DNA of 64,000 nucleotides from Streptomyces sp. SCSIO 75703 (GCF_036607905.1 NZ_CP144555.1:5332001-5396000), one strand, 5' to 3'; counted from the first letter of the stretch, positions 45,780-56,284 are shown. Made by a program: numbers and translations. Notes: generated by a model not told the origin, from the sequence alone.

Positions 45780-47048
45780 TCAGCCGGCGCCGACCTCCAC
45801 CGCGGCCAGGTTCCGCTTACCGCGGCGCAGCACCAGCCACCGCCCGTGCAGCAGGTCCTCGCGGCCGGGCACCGCGTCCTCGGTGGCCACCTTCACGTTG
45901 TTCACGTACGCGCCGCCCTCCTTCACGGTGCGCCGCGCGGCGGACTTGCTGGCCACCAGGCCGACCTCGGCGAACAGGTCCACGACCGGGGCGAGCTCCG
46001 CCACCCGCGCGCGCGGCAGCTCGGACAGCGCCGCCGCCAGCGTCCGCTCGTCCAGCGCGGCGAGATCGCCCTGCCCGAACAGCGCCCGCGAGGCGCCGAT
46101 CACGGCGGCCGTCTGCTCCGCGCCGTGCACCAGCGTGGTCAGCTCCTCCGCCAGCGCCCGCTGCGCCGCCCGCGCCTGCGGACGCTCCTCCGTCTGCTTC
46201 TCCAGCTCCTCCAGCTCCGCGCGGGACCGGAAGGACAGGATGCGCATGTACCGCGAGATGTCCCGGTCGTCCACGTTCAGCCAGAACTGGTAGAAGGCGT
46301 ACGGCGTCGTCATCTCCGGGTCGAGCCAGACGGCGCCGCCCTCGGTCTTGCCGAACTTCGTGCCGTCCGCCTTCGTCATCAGCGGCGTCGCGTACGCGTG
46401 CGCGGTGGCGTCCGGCTCCAGCCGGTGCAGCAGGTCCAGGCCCGCGGTGAGGTTGCCCCACTGGTCGCTGCCGCCCTGCTGGAGCACGCAGCCGTACCTC
46501 CGGTAGAGCTGGAGGAAGTCCATGGCCTGGAGGAGCTGGTAACTGAACTCCGTGTAACTGATGCCCTCGGACGACTCCAGCCGGCGGGCGACGGAGTCCT
46601 TGGTCAGCATCTTGTTGACCCGGAAGTGCTTGCCGACGTCCCGCAGGAACTCGATCGCCGACAGGTTCTGCGTCCAGTCGAGGTTGTTGACCATGACGGC
46701 CGCGTTCTCGCCCTCGAAGGACAGGAACGGCTCGATCTGCCCGCGCAGCCGCTCCACCCAGCCGGCCACGGTCTCCGGCGAGTTCAGCGTGCGCTCCGCC
46801 GTCGGCCGCGGATCGCCGATCTGCCCGGTAGCCCCGCCGACCAGCGCCAGCGGCCGGTGACCCGCCCGCTGGAGCCGCCGCACCGTGAGCACCTGCACCA
46901 GGTGCCCCACGTGCAGCGAGGGGGCGGTCGGGTCGAAACCGCAATAGAACGTCACGGGACCGTCCGCGAGCGCCTTGCGCAAGGCGTCCTCGTCGGTGGA
47001 CTGGGCGAACAGCCCGCGCCACTTCAGCTCGTCGACGATGTCCGTCAC
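45780..47048 (-). CDS. tyrS: Tyrosyl-tRNA synthetase
   Basis: A 422-residue class I synthetase. The HIGH motif is HVGH (46-49), the KMSKS-type motif is KFGKT (about 231-235), the tyrosine pocket shows YCGFDPTAPS and YQLLQAMDFLQLYRRYGC with QQGGSDQWGN, and the C-terminus carries an S4 RNA-binding domain (SKSAARRTVKEGGAYVNNVK). The GTG at 47048 has GAGGAG about 10 nt upstream. The leader contains a hairpin (47096-47118) but nothing resembling a T-box. Confidence 0.96.
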   Translation of the reverse strand: MTDIVDELKWRGLFAQSTDEDALRKALADGPVTFYCGFDPTAPSLHVGHLVQVLTVRRLQRAGHRPLALVGGATGQIGDPRPTAERTLNSPETVAGWVERLRGQIEPFLSFEGENAAVMVNNLDWTQNLSAIEFLRDVGKHFRVNKMLTKDSVARRLESSEGISYTEFSYQLLQAMDFLQLYRRYGCVLQQGGSDQWGNLTAGLDLLHRLEPDATAHAYATPLMTKADGTKFGKTEGGAVWLDPEMTTPYAFYQFWLNVDDRDISRYMRILSFRSRAELEELEKQTEERPQARAAQRALAEELTTLVHGAEQTAAVIGASRALFGQGDLAALDERTLAAALSELPRARVAELAPVVDLFAEVGLVASKSAARRTVKEGGAYVNNVKVATEDAVPGREDLLHGRWLVLRRGKRNLAAVEVGAG

Positions 47049-47095
47049 GGTTCTCGTGTCTCCTCGGTGATGCCGCTACTGCGAATCGGTGCCGT

Positions 47096-47118
47096 GCGGC
47101 CGTCCGGGGGACGGCCGC
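47096..47118 (-). terminator. Hairpin after tldE, within the tyrS leader
   Basis: GCGGCCGTCC pairs perfectly with GGACGGCCGC around a 3-nt loop. It lies 18 nt downstream of the tldE stop and 48 nt upstream of tyrS, so it may end the tldDE transcript or form part of the tyrS 5' leader. Confidence 0.65.
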
Positions 47119-47135
47119 GGTCAATGCCTACGAGG

Positions 47136-48526
47136 TTATACGCCCCGGCTGACCGAGCTCATGTTGAATTCGGGCACGCGCAGCGGGGGCATCGCGGCCC
47201 GGGTGAACCAGTCCGCCCACTCCCGCGGCAGCGTCCTGCCGGTGCGCCCCGCCTCGGTGGCCCGGCCCAGCACGTCCACCGGCGACTCGTTGAAGCGGAA
47301 GTTGTTGACCTCCCCGGTCACCTCCCCGTCCTCGACGAGGTAGACGCCGTCACGGGTGAGGCCGGTCAGCAGCAGCGTCGCCGGGTCCACCTCGCGGATG
47401 TACCACAGGCAGGTCAGCAGCAGCCCGCGCCGGGTGCCGGCGACCATCTCCGCCAGCGAGCGGTCGGAGCCCCCCTCCAGCACCAGGTTGCCGACCGGCG
47501 GGCGCACGGGCAGCCCGGTCAGCTCCGCGCCGTGCCGGGTCGTCGGCAGATGGGCCAGCTCGCCCTCGCGGACCCAGTCGGTGGCCGCCAGCGGCAGCCC
47601 GTTGTCGAACACCGACGCGTCACCGCCCGAGGAGTGCGCGATCACGAAGGGCGCGCACTCCAGCCCCGGCTCCCGCGGGTCGCCGCGCAGCGTCAGCGGC
47701 AGCGCGGCGACCCGGTCGCCCACGCGCGTGCCGCCGCCCGGCCGGGAGAACACGGTGCGCCCCTCGGCCGCGTCCCGGCCCGAGGACGACCACATCTGGT
47801 AGATCAGCAGGTCCGCGACGGCGGTCGGCGGCAGCAGCGTCTCGTAGCGCCCCGCGGGCAGTTCCACCCGCCGTGCCGCCCAGCCCAGCCGTACGCCCAG
47901 CTCCGCGTCGAGCGCGATCGGGTCGGCGTCCCGGAAGTCCCGGGTGGAACGGCCCGCCCACGCCGACCGGGTCCGGTCCGGCGACTTCGCGTTCACCTCC
48001 AGCGTCCCGTTCGGCTGGTCGTGCCGCAGCCGCAGCCCCGTCGAGGTCCCCACGTACGTGGAGGTCACCTCGTGGTGGGCGAAACCGTACAGCTCGCGCC
48101 CGCCCGCCCGCGCGCGGGCGAACGCCTCCCCGAGGGCCGGCGCGAACTCCGCGAACACGGCCGACGAGGTCTCCGCGGGACCCTCCGTGAAGTCCGCCGA
48201 CACCGGCACGTCCCGGACCAGCGGCTGCGCGTCCTCCGCGGGCCCGGCGGCGCGCGCGGCCTCCTCCGCGGCCCGTACCAGCGGCTCCAGGTCGTCCGCG
48301 GTCACCGCCGACCGGGACACCACGCCGGACGCGGTGCCCTCCCGGCCGTCGACGGTGGCGACGACCGTGAGCGTGCGCCCGCGCGTGACGCCGTTGGTGG
48401 TGAGCGCGTTGCCCGCCCAGCGCAGGTTGGCGGTGGAGTGCTCCTCCGCGAGGACGACGCAGCCGTCGGCACGGGACAGGTCCAGCGCCCGTTCGACCAC
48501 CTCGTGCGGCTTGTCGGTACGCGCGC

Positions 48527-48530
<4 letters not shown>
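47136..48530 (-). CDS. tldE: TldE/PmbA-type metalloprotease-related subunit
   Basis: A 464-residue protein of the U62/PmbA family. It lacks the HExxxH zinc motif, as TldE does, and shows SRDF-type RSTRDF, VVDRE-like blocks, RTVFSRPGGGTRVGDRVA, SSGGDASVFDNGLPLAATDW and GLLLTCLWYIREVDPATLLL. TldD/TldE form a protease that trims unfolded or modified peptides, including some natural products. The ATG at 48530 overlaps the tldD stop as ATGA. A long upstream extension in this frame is a shadow of tldD. Confidence 0.9.
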
Positions 48531-50080
<1,550 letters not shown>

Positions 50081-50270
50081 GGGGAGGATCCCTTCGGGGC
50101 TTGCCTGTGGTGACCGTCGCGTGCAGTGAACCACGTCTCACGGGCCGACGGGCGGGCACGGGAACGACTCCCGTACCCGCCCGCGGGCGTTCCCGGGCGA
50201 CGTGATCTCAGTCCTGCCACGGGGAGTTGCCCACCCGGTCCAGAGTGCGCGCCGATACAGCCGCGCTTGT

Positions 50271-51020
50271 ATGGGTGTCGTCCCTGTTGGCGGACCGGGA
50301 GGCGCCGGAACGCTGAGCGCACCGGCTTCACGGGCCCAAGAGGCCGTCACCGTAAGCGTGTTCGCCCAGCGGTTCCCCGCGACGCGGCGGGGCGCCCGTC
50401 TCGCCCGCCGACTCGCCGCGCACCGCCTCGACCTGGGGCACCTGCCCCACGGCAGCCCCGTGTCCGACACCGTCGCCCTCGTCGTGGCCGAACTCGCCGC
50501 CGACGCGGTCCTCCACGGCCGCGTCCCCGGACGCGACTTCGCACTGCGGCTCGCGTACGACCGGACGGCGGGGCTCCTCCGCGTCGAGGTGTCTGACACC
50601 CACCCACGGCCGCCCGCACCGCCGGGGCGGCCCTCCGCCAGCGCCGACGGCGGCAGGGGCCTCCTCCTCGTCGAGGCCGTCGCCGACCGCTGGGGGGTGA
50701 CCGGGCGGACGGGGCCGGGCAAGACCGTGTGGACCGAGTGCGCGGTCCGGCGCCCCGGACGCCTGACCGGGACCCTTCGGTGGGCGGGGCTCGACGGGGG
50801 CCGGGGATGTGGGCGTCCACCGGGGCGGCTCCCGACACGCCCGGTGTGCGGGACGGGGCCGGGTGTTTTCTGTAGGGACCCGACAGTGAGTCCGGTGAGC
50901 GACTGTGGGTGCCCGATTCTCCGGGACGGGACGCGGACCGATAGGTTTTCGGGGAAGCCGCCTGTCGTCGCCACTGGTCATCCGGGTGCTCGGGCGGAGT
51001 ACCAGCTAGGGAAAGGGTGA
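50271..51020 (+). CDS. HATPase-fold regulator (RsbW-like) with an unusual C-terminal extension
   Basis: Residues about 25-165 form a histidine-kinase-like ATPase of the anti-sigma/RsbW group common in Streptomyces: N-box VVAELAADAVLHG, a G1-like VSDTHPRPPAPP (atypical), and DGGRGLLLVEAVADRWGV. From about residue 168 to the stop at 51018 the frame stays open but looks non-coding: it is Cys-rich, uses codons such as ATT, TTT, AGG, CTA and AGT, and covers where the fabG promoter should be. A lost stop or frameshift near 50770 is likely. The ATG at 50271 is used; an upstream in-frame start at 50202 exists. The partner sigma or anti-anti-sigma factor is unknown. Confidence 0.7.
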   Translation: MGVVPVGGPGGAGTLSAPASRAQEAVTVSVFAQRFPATRRGARLARRLAAHRLDLGHLPHGSPVSDTVALVVAELAADAVLHGRVPGRDFALRLAYDRTAGLLRVEVSDTHPRPPAPPGRPSASADGGRGLLLVEAVADRWGVTGRTGPGKTVWTECAVRRPGRLTGTLRWAGLDGGRGCGRPPGRLPTRPVCGTGPGVFCRDPTVSPVSDCGCPILRDGTRTDRFSGKPPVVATGHPGARAEYQLGKG

Positions 51021-51024
51021 TCCG

Positions 51025-51729
51025 ATGAGCCGCTCGGTTCTCGTCACCGGAGGCAACCGGGGCATCGGCCTCGCCATCGCCCGCGCGTTCGCCGACGCGG
51101 GCGACAAGGTCGCGGTCACGTACCGCTCGGGCGAGCCGCCGGAGGGCTTCCTGGCCGTCAAGTGCGACATCACCGACAGCGAACAGGTGGAGCAGGCCTA
51201 CAAGGAGATCGAGGAGACCCACGGTCCCGTCGAGGTCCTGGTCGCCAACGCCGGCGTCACCAAGGACCAGCTCCTGATGCGCATGTCCGAGGAGGACTTC
51301 ACCTCCGTCGTCGACACCAACCTCACCGGCACCTTCCGCGTCGTCAAGCGCGCCAACCGCGCCATGCTGCGCGCCAAGAAGGGCCGTGTCGTCCTCATCT
51401 CCTCCGTCGTCGGGCTGCTCGGCTCCGCGGGACAGGCGAACTACGCCGCCTCCAAGGCCGCCCTGGTCGGCTTCGCGCGCTCCCTCGCCCGTGAGCTGGG
51501 CTCGCGCAACATCACCTTCAACGTCGTCGCGCCCGGTTTCGTCGACACCGACATGACCAAGGTCCTCACCGACGAGCAGCGCGCGGGCATCGTCTCGCAG
51601 GTGCCGCTCGGCCGGTACGCGCAGCCGGAGGAGATCGCCGCGGCGGTGCGATTCCTCGCCTCGGACGACGCCTCGTACATCACTGGAGCCGTCATTCCCG
51701 TTGACGGCGGACTGGGAATGGGTCACTGA
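51025..51729 (+). CDS. fabG: 3-oxoacyl-ACP reductase FabG
   Basis: A 234-residue SDR of fatty-acid elongation. NADPH site VTGGNRGIGLAIA, VANAGVTKD, catalytic Ser near 127 (VLISSVVG), Tyr140 and Lys144 (ANYAASKAALVGFARSLARE). GGGAAAGGG precedes the ATG by 7 nt. It is followed after 5 nt by the enoyl-ACP reductase gene, the classical fabG-inhA pair of actinobacteria. Confidence 0.95.
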   Translation: MSRSVLVTGGNRGIGLAIARAFADAGDKVAVTYRSGEPPEGFLAVKCDITDSEQVEQAYKEIEETHGPVEVLVANAGVTKDQLLMRMSEEDFTSVVDTNLTGTFRVVKRANRAMLRAKKGRVVLISSVVGLLGSAGQANYAASKAALVGFARSLARELGSRNITFNVVAPGFVDTDMTKVLTDEQRAGIVSQVPLGRYAQPEEIAAAVRFLASDDASYITGAVIPVDGGLGMGH

Positions 51730-51734
51730 TCACC

Positions 51735-52502
51735 ATGAGCGGAATTCTCGAAGGCAAGCGCATCCTGATCACCGGTGTGCTGACGGAGTCCTCCATCGCC
51801 TTCCACACGGCCAAGCTGGCCCAGGAGCAGGGCGCCGAGATCATCCTCACCGCCTTCCCGCGGCCCACGCTGACCGAGCGCATCGCCAAGAAGCTGCCCA
51901 AGCCCGCCAAGGTCATCGAGCTGGACGTCACCAACGACGAGCACCTCGCGCGCCTGGCCGACGTCGTCGGCGAGGAGCTGGGCGGTCTCGACGGCGTCGT
52001 GCACTCCATCGGCTTCGCGCCGCAGGACGCGCTCGGCGGCAACTTCCTCAACACGCCGTTCGAGTCGGTCGCCACGGCCATGCACGTCTCGGCGTACTCC
52101 CTGAAGTCGCTGACCATGGCCTGCCTGCCGCTGATGCAGAACGGCGGCTCGGTCGTCGGCCTGACCTTCGACGCCCAGTTCGCCTGGCCGCAGTACGACT
52201 GGATGGGCCCGGCCAAGGCCGCCCTGGAGGCCACCAGCCGCTACATGGCCCGCGACCTCGGCAAGCAGAACATCCGCTGCAACCTCGTCTCCGCCGGCCC
52301 GCTCGGCTCGATGGCCGCCAAGTCCATCCCGGGCTTCGGCGAGCTGGCCTCGGTGTGGGACACCCGCTCCCCCCTGGAGTGGGACCTGAAGGACCCGGAG
52401 CCGGCCGGCCGCGGTGTCGTCGCCCTGCTGAGCGACTGGTTCCCGAAGACGACGGGCGAGATCGTCCACGTCGACGGCGGTCTGCACGCCATCGGCGCCT
52501 GA
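51735..52502 (+). CDS. inhA: Enoyl-ACP reductase (InhA/FabI)
   Basis: A 255-residue enoyl reductase closely resembling mycobacterial InhA. GVLTESSIAFHTAKLAQEQG is the NADH loop; SIGFAPQDALGGNF corresponds to the Ser94 region; the catalytic Tyr154 and Lys161 lie in YDWMGPAKAALEATSR; IPGFGELASVWDTRSPLEWD is the substrate loop. It performs the last reduction of each fatty-acid elongation cycle. Confidence 0.95.
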   Translation: MSGILEGKRILITGVLTESSIAFHTAKLAQEQGAEIILTAFPRPTLTERIAKKLPKPAKVIELDVTNDEHLARLADVVGEELGGLDGVVHSIGFAPQDALGGNFLNTPFESVATAMHVSAYSLKSLTMACLPLMQNGGSVVGLTFDAQFAWPQYDWMGPAKAALEATSRYMARDLGKQNIRCNLVSAGPLGSMAAKSIPGFGELASVWDTRSPLEWDLKDPEPAGRGVVALLSDWFPKTTGEIVHVDGGLHAIGA

Positions 52503-52543
52503 CCGGTCCGGCGCCGTCGGCGCCCTCACCGCTCCGCCTCACG

Positions 52544-52571
52544 GGGCCCGCGTCCGACCGGACGCGGGCCC
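52544..52571 (+). terminator. Hairpin terminator of fabG-inhA
   Basis: GGGCCCGCGTCC pairs perfectly with GGACGCGGGCCC over a 4-nt loop, 42 nt past the stop. Confidence 0.8.
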
Positions 52572-52628
52572 TCGGCGTTCACCCGGCCGACCGGCGGGGG
52601 CGGCCGGGTCGCCTCGGCCTCCCCCCGC

Positions 52629-52691
52629 GGCCGTCCGGAGACCGCCTGAGGCCGTCCGGAGAGTGCCCGCGGCCGTCCGGAGACCAACGCC
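52629..52691. repeat. 21-bp period imperfect repeat
   Basis: GGCCGTCCGGAGA recurs at 52629, 52650 and 52671, a 21-bp period, with a degenerate fourth copy near 52727. It lies in the 361-nt region 52503-52863 between inhA and the secreted protein gene, in which I see no gene. Confidence 0.65.
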
Positions 52692-52863
52692 CGGAGCCTG
52701 CCCGCGGCCCGGCGGAGGGCGTGCGCGGCCATCCGAAGGGGCGTGGGGCGCCGGCCGTTCACCCGGCCGGCCCAGCCGGCCGGGCGGGCGGGGCGCGTCC
52801 GGCGCAGGCTGGAGACCGGATTCCCCCCGCGCTTCCCTCCCCAGCCTGGCCGAGGAGGTCCCC

Positions 52864-53265
52864 TTGTGCGGCTTTCCCCACCGCCCGGCCTCAGCGGCCC
52901 TCGCCGTCGCCTGCCTCGCGGTCCTGTCGCACCCCGTGCACGCCGCCCCCGCGTACGCCGCCCCCGTACACCGCGCGACCCCCGCACGCCCCGTGCACGA
53001 CGGCTCCCGCGCGTCCACGGCCCCGGCCGGACCGTCCGGCGCCGAGTGCCGGGTCCGCGTCGACGGGTCCCGGGTCACCGCCCACTGCCACAACCCGTCC
53101 CCCGAACCGGACCGCGTCGCGCTGCACATCGAGTGCGCCCGCTGGTGGGACATCGACACCGACGGAACCCCGGCGGAGGCCGCCCCCACCCGCACCGTCG
53201 AACTCACCGGACGCTGCTGGAAGGACGTCGACTCCGCCTGGGTCACTCACGAACCGGCACGCTGA
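52864..53265 (+). CDS. Small secreted protein with four cysteines
   Basis: A 133-residue hypothetical. GAGGAGG lies 5 nt before a TTG at 52864, which starts this frame (MCGFPHRPASAALAVACLAV) and gives a signal peptide ending near HPVHAAPA. A Thr/Ala/Pro-rich spacer leads to a compact domain with four Cys (AECRVRVDGS, TAHCHNPSPE, HIECARWWDID, ELTGRCWKDV), probably two disulfides. Its last 23 nt overlap the end of the convergent GntR gene. No family recognised. Confidence 0.6.
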   Translation: MCGFPHRPASAALAVACLAVLSHPVHAAPAYAAPVHRATPARPVHDGSRASTAPAGPSGAECRVRVDGSRVTAHCHNPSPEPDRVALHIECARWWDIDTDGTPAEAAPTRTVELTGRCWKDVDSAWVTHEPAR

Positions 53266-53935
53266 CCCGCCCCGGCCGGCACACGAACGGGTACCCCGCC
53301 GCCTCCGTCCCGGCCGTCCCGGCGTCCCCCGCCCGGATCGCCTCGACCAGCCGCGCGTGGTCCATGTGCGTCTCCGGCGTCATCTCCGCGCCGATGTCGT
53401 CCCGCAGCCACTGCCGCATCACCTCGCCGAGGTCCGCGTACAGCGCGGTCAGCACGTCGTTGTGGGACGCGGCCACCACGGCCAGGTGGAAGGTCGCGTC
53501 CGCCGTCACGAACGCCTCCGTGTCACCCGACCGCCAGGCCTCCTCGCGGCCCACCATCAGCGCGTCGAGCTGCTTGAGGTCCTTGTCGGTGCGCCGGCGG
53601 GCGGCGAGCCGGGCGGCGGCCGACTCCAGTGTCGAGCGCAGTTCGGCGACGTGCCGGGGATCGGCGTCCGCGAAGCGCCGGTGCATCACGCCCGCCAGCT
53701 CGCTCGTGGCCGCGACGTACGTGCCGGAGCCCTGCCGGATGTCCAGGAGGCCGTTGTGGGCGAGCGCCCGGACCGCTTCCCGGACCGTGTTCCGTGCCAC
53801 ACCGAGCTGCTCGACCAGCTCCGGCTCCGTCGGGATGCGGGAGCCGACGGGCCACTCGCCGGAGGCGATCTGCTGCCGCAACACCGCGATGACCTGCTCG
53901 GACAGGGCGGCACGACGGGGATGGGCGAGAGTCAT
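53243..53935 (-). CDS. FadR-type GntR transcription regulator
   Basis: A 230-residue regulator. The N-terminal winged helix reads LSEQVIAVLRQQIASGEWPV, GSRIPTEPELVEQLGVARNT and REAVRALAHNGLLDIRQGSG; the C-terminal FCD domain is all-helical with metal-ligand candidates (ADATFHLAVVAASHN, HMDHARLVEAI). The ATG at 53935 is 91 nt from the divergent MFS exporter gene, and a perfect palindrome lies within that gene's promoter, so it very likely represses the exporter and responds to a small carboxylate ligand. Confidence 0.9.
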   Translation of the reverse strand: MTLAHPRRAALSEQVIAVLRQQIASGEWPVGSRIPTEPELVEQLGVARNTVREAVRALAHNGLLDIRQGSGTYVAATSELAGVMHRRFADADPRHVAELRSTLESAAARLAARRRTDKDLKQLDALMVGREEAWRSGDTEAFVTADATFHLAVVAASHNDVLTALYADLGEVMRQWLRDDIGAEMTPETHMDHARLVEAIRAGDAGTAGTEAAGYPFVCRPGRVSVPVRE

Positions 53936-53988
53936 GACTCACCTTCGCAAGGGGTCTGCGCAACGGGTCCGTACGGCGCTTCGCGCAG

Positions 53989-54019
53989 TGGACAACCAAT
54001 CATCCCATGATTCTATGAT
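53989..54019 (+). promoter_or_regulatory. Promoter with internal GntR operator for the MFS gene
   Basis: TGGACA (53989-53994) and TATGAT (54014-54019) form a good minus-35/minus-10 pair with a 19-nt spacer. The spacer contains the perfect palindrome AATCATCCCATGATT (53998-54012), a textbook repressor position. Transcription would start at or next to the ATG at 54027, so the mRNA is probably leaderless. Confidence 0.72.
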
Positions 54020-54026
54020 GGACCCC

Positions 54027-55367
54027 ATGGCTAGTGAGGAAACCCGGACGCTGCACTCCACCACCGCCGGTACCGCGGCCGAGCCCGGTGCCCGGGTACC
54101 CGACGGGCCCGGCGGCCCGGCGGGGAGCGCCGCACCCGCGTGGACGCGCTGGACGACCCGGCTGCTCATCGCCGGCATCGTCCTGGCCGCGCTCAACCTG
54201 CGCCCGGCCATCACAAGCCTCGGCGCCCTCCTGGAGGAGGTCCGCGACGGACTCGGCATGAGCGGCAGCGTCGCCGGACTGCTCACCTCCGTGCCCCCGC
54301 TGTGCTTCGCCGTCTTCGGTGTCGCCGCCCCCCGCCTGGCCCGCCGCTTCGGCCTCGGTGCGGTGGTCTGCCTCGGCATGGTCGCCATCGGCGCCGGTCT
54401 GGCGATCCGGCCCTACGCCGGCGGCACGGCCGGTTTCCTGGCGGCCACCGCCCTGGCCCTGATGGGCATCGCGGTCAGCAACGTCCTGATGCCGGTCATC
54501 GTCAAGCGCTACTTCCCCGACCGCGTCGGCACCATGACCGGCCTGTACTCGATGGCCCTGGCCTGCGGCACCTCGGCCGCCGCCGCGGTCACCGTGCCGC
54601 TGACCGGCCTCATGGGCGGCGGCTGGCGTCCGGGCCTCGCGGTGTGGGCGCTCCTCGGGGTGGCCGCCGTCCTGCCCTGGCTGCCCTTCGTCCGCGAACG
54701 CGGCACGTCGGCCCGGCCGGAGACCGCCGCCGAGCCCTCCGCCACGCGCCCGGCCCCCGGGTCCTCCGCCGAGGTGCCGGTGCTGCGTATGGCCCGCAGC
54801 GGCACGGCCTGGGCGCTCGCCGTCTTCTTCGGCCTCCAGGCCACCGCCGCGTACATCACCATGGGCTGGATGGCGCAGGTCTACCGGGACGCGGGCGTGC
54901 CCGCCGGGACCGCCGGACTGCTCCTCGCCGTGATCATGGTGATGGGCGTGCCGCTGGCCTTCGTCATCCCGAGGGTGGCCTCGCGTCTGCCCCATCAGGG
55001 CCCCATCGTGGTGCTGCTGGGCGTCTTCGGGCTCGTCGGCTACACCGGGATGTACCTGGCCCCGGCGGCCGGCGCCTGGGTCTGGGCGCTGTTCCTCGGC
55101 GTCGCCAACTGTGCCTTCCCGCTGGCCCTGACCATGGTCGGCCTGCGGGCCCGGACCGGCGCGGGCGTCGCCCAGCTCTCGGCGTTCGCGCAGAGCACCG
55201 GCTACCTGATCTCCATCCCCGGCCCGCTCCTGGTCGGCGTCCTCTACCAGCACAGCGGCGGCTGGGGCCTGCCGATCGCGCTGATGGCCGGGCTGATGGT
55301 GCCGCAGATGATCTTCGGCGTCCTGGCCGGCCGCAACCGCACGGTGGAGGACGAGGCGGCCCGCTGA
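54027..55367 (+). CDS. CynX/NimT-family MFS transporter
   Basis: A 446-residue 12-span major facilitator transporter of the CynX group (cyanate/2-nitroimidazole type). ALNLRPAITSLGALLEEVRD in helix 1 and VPPLCFAVFGVAAPRLARRF are typical. The ATG at 54027 is chosen because the minus-10 box overlaps the ATGs at 54015 and 54018. It probably exports a small anion or drug; the substrate is unknown. Controlled by the divergent GntR regulator; a small conserved gene follows at 55472. Confidence 0.87.
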   Translation: MASEETRTLHSTTAGTAAEPGARVPDGPGGPAGSAAPAWTRWTTRLLIAGIVLAALNLRPAITSLGALLEEVRDGLGMSGSVAGLLTSVPPLCFAVFGVAAPRLARRFGLGAVVCLGMVAIGAGLAIRPYAGGTAGFLAATALALMGIAVSNVLMPVIVKRYFPDRVGTMTGLYSMALACGTSAAAAVTVPLTGLMGGGWRPGLAVWALLGVAAVLPWLPFVRERGTSARPETAAEPSATRPAPGSSAEVPVLRMARSGTAWALAVFFGLQATAAYITMGWMAQVYRDAGVPAGTAGLLLAVIMVMGVPLAFVIPRVASRLPHQGPIVVLLGVFGLVGYTGMYLAPAAGAWVWALFLGVANCAFPLALTMVGLRARTGAGVAQLSAFAQSTGYLISIPGPLLVGVLYQHSGGWGLPIALMAGLMVPQMIFGVLAGRNRTVEDEAAR

Positions 55368-55471
55368 CCCGGCCGCCCGGCCGGAGCGCGGGTGAGGCGG
55401 CCCCGCGTGACCGGGCCCCGCGGACCGGACCCGCGAACCGGTCGCGCGGGGGGAGATGGGACACTGGCGGC

Positions 55472-55582
55472 ATGCTCGATCCCAACCCCCCGAACGGCCA
55501 GAAGAAGATGCTGCTCGTCTTCGGCGGCTTCCTTGCGATCTTCGTGGTCATCGGCATCATCGCCACGCTCGTCGCCCCCTGA
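55472..55582 (+). CDS. SGM_5486-type small transporter-associated protein
   Basis: A 36-residue single-span membrane protein, MLDPNPPNGQKK followed by a hydrophobic helix to the C-terminus. It lies 104 nt downstream of the MFS gene. I recall a family of this size and sequence named SGM_5486 transporter-associated proteins, found next to CynX-type genes. It may stabilise the transporter. GGGGAGATGGG lies about 10 nt upstream of the ATG. Confidence 0.75.
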   Translation: MLDPNPPNGQKKMLLVFGGFLAIFVVIGIIATLVAP

Positions 55583-55840
55583 CGTCCCGGAGCCGTACCC
55601 TCCCGGGCCGTACGACGGCACTTCCGGGGCCACGACGCCCCGGGGACCGTACGTCCCCGGCCCCCGTTCGCACCCGGCCCCGCCGTCAGCCCCGGCACCC
55701 TCGTCCGCCGTCCGTACCGCCCCCGAAGCCCGCCTCCGTCCGGCCGGGGAGCCTCCGCCACCGGCCGGGCCCGGTACGGGGGCAAGCCCTCCGGGCGCCG
55801 CGCCGCGCGGGCGAACGTCCCTGGTGCGTCGTTCCCTCCG

Positions 55841-55900
55841 AAGCCGAAGCCGAAGCCGAAGCCGAAGCCGAAGCCGAAGCCGAAGCCGAAGCCGAAGCCG
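55841..55900. repeat. Hexanucleotide microsatellite, (AAGCCG) x10
   Basis: Ten perfect copies. In the 495-nt region 55583-56077 there is no convincing gene; the repeat keeps frames open that spell RSRSRS or GFGFGF, but these lack starts with ribosome sites and homology. A palindromic stretch (CCCCTAGGGG) lies at about 55940. Confidence 0.9.
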
Positions 55901-56077
55901 GGGCGGGGTGGGGCCGGGGGTAGGGCTGGCCCCCCATCCCCTAGGGGGTCAGGCTCAGGGGCGAGTGGGTGGATCACCGGATGGGCCGGGGCCCGCGCCT
56001 TCCGTAGCGTCGTGACGTGACCGCGAGAGGCGGTACGCGGCACGCGCCAGGGACGCCCGAAGACACCGGAGGCACTC

Positions 56078-56284
56078 ATGTCGGCCCCTCTGTACCCCCG
56101 GCCCCGGCCGGCGACCCGGGGCGGGGCCGGGACCCGGCTGCCCTGGTGGGCGCTGGCCCTTCCCGTGCTGACCTTCCTCGTCCTGCTGCTGATGGTGCTC
56201 AACCCCTCGCAGGCCCGTGCCGCCGCCGGCGAACCGGTCCTCGCGCACTTCCTGCACTGGGCCCGGCACCTCACCCTGCGCTGA
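56078..56284 (+). CDS. Small single-span membrane protein
   Basis: A 68-residue protein: basic Pro-rich N-terminus (YPRPRPATRGGAGTR), one strong membrane helix (WWALALPVLTFLVLLLMVLN), and an amphipathic C-terminus (VLAHFLHWARHLTLR). A GGAGG ribosome site 5 nt before the ATG makes it a credible gene. No function is known. Confidence 0.68.
   Translation: MSAPLYPRPRPATRGGAGTRLPWWALALPVLTFLVLLLMVLNPSQARAAAGEPVLAHFLHWARHLTLR

Noticed and set aside
47096..47135. T-box riboswitch for tyrS
   Set aside because: The leader is only 86 nt, with a simple hairpin and no T-box consensus or specifier loop.
52743..54026. Long N-terminal extension of the MFS transporter
   Set aside because: It overlaps the secreted-protein and GntR genes in other frames and the promoter with operator lies directly before 54027.
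55686..55937. Open frames with GFGF or RSRS repeats (nucleoporin-like or SR-like)
   Set aside because: Artefact of the AAGCCG microsatellite; no start signal and flanking sequence is not coding-like.
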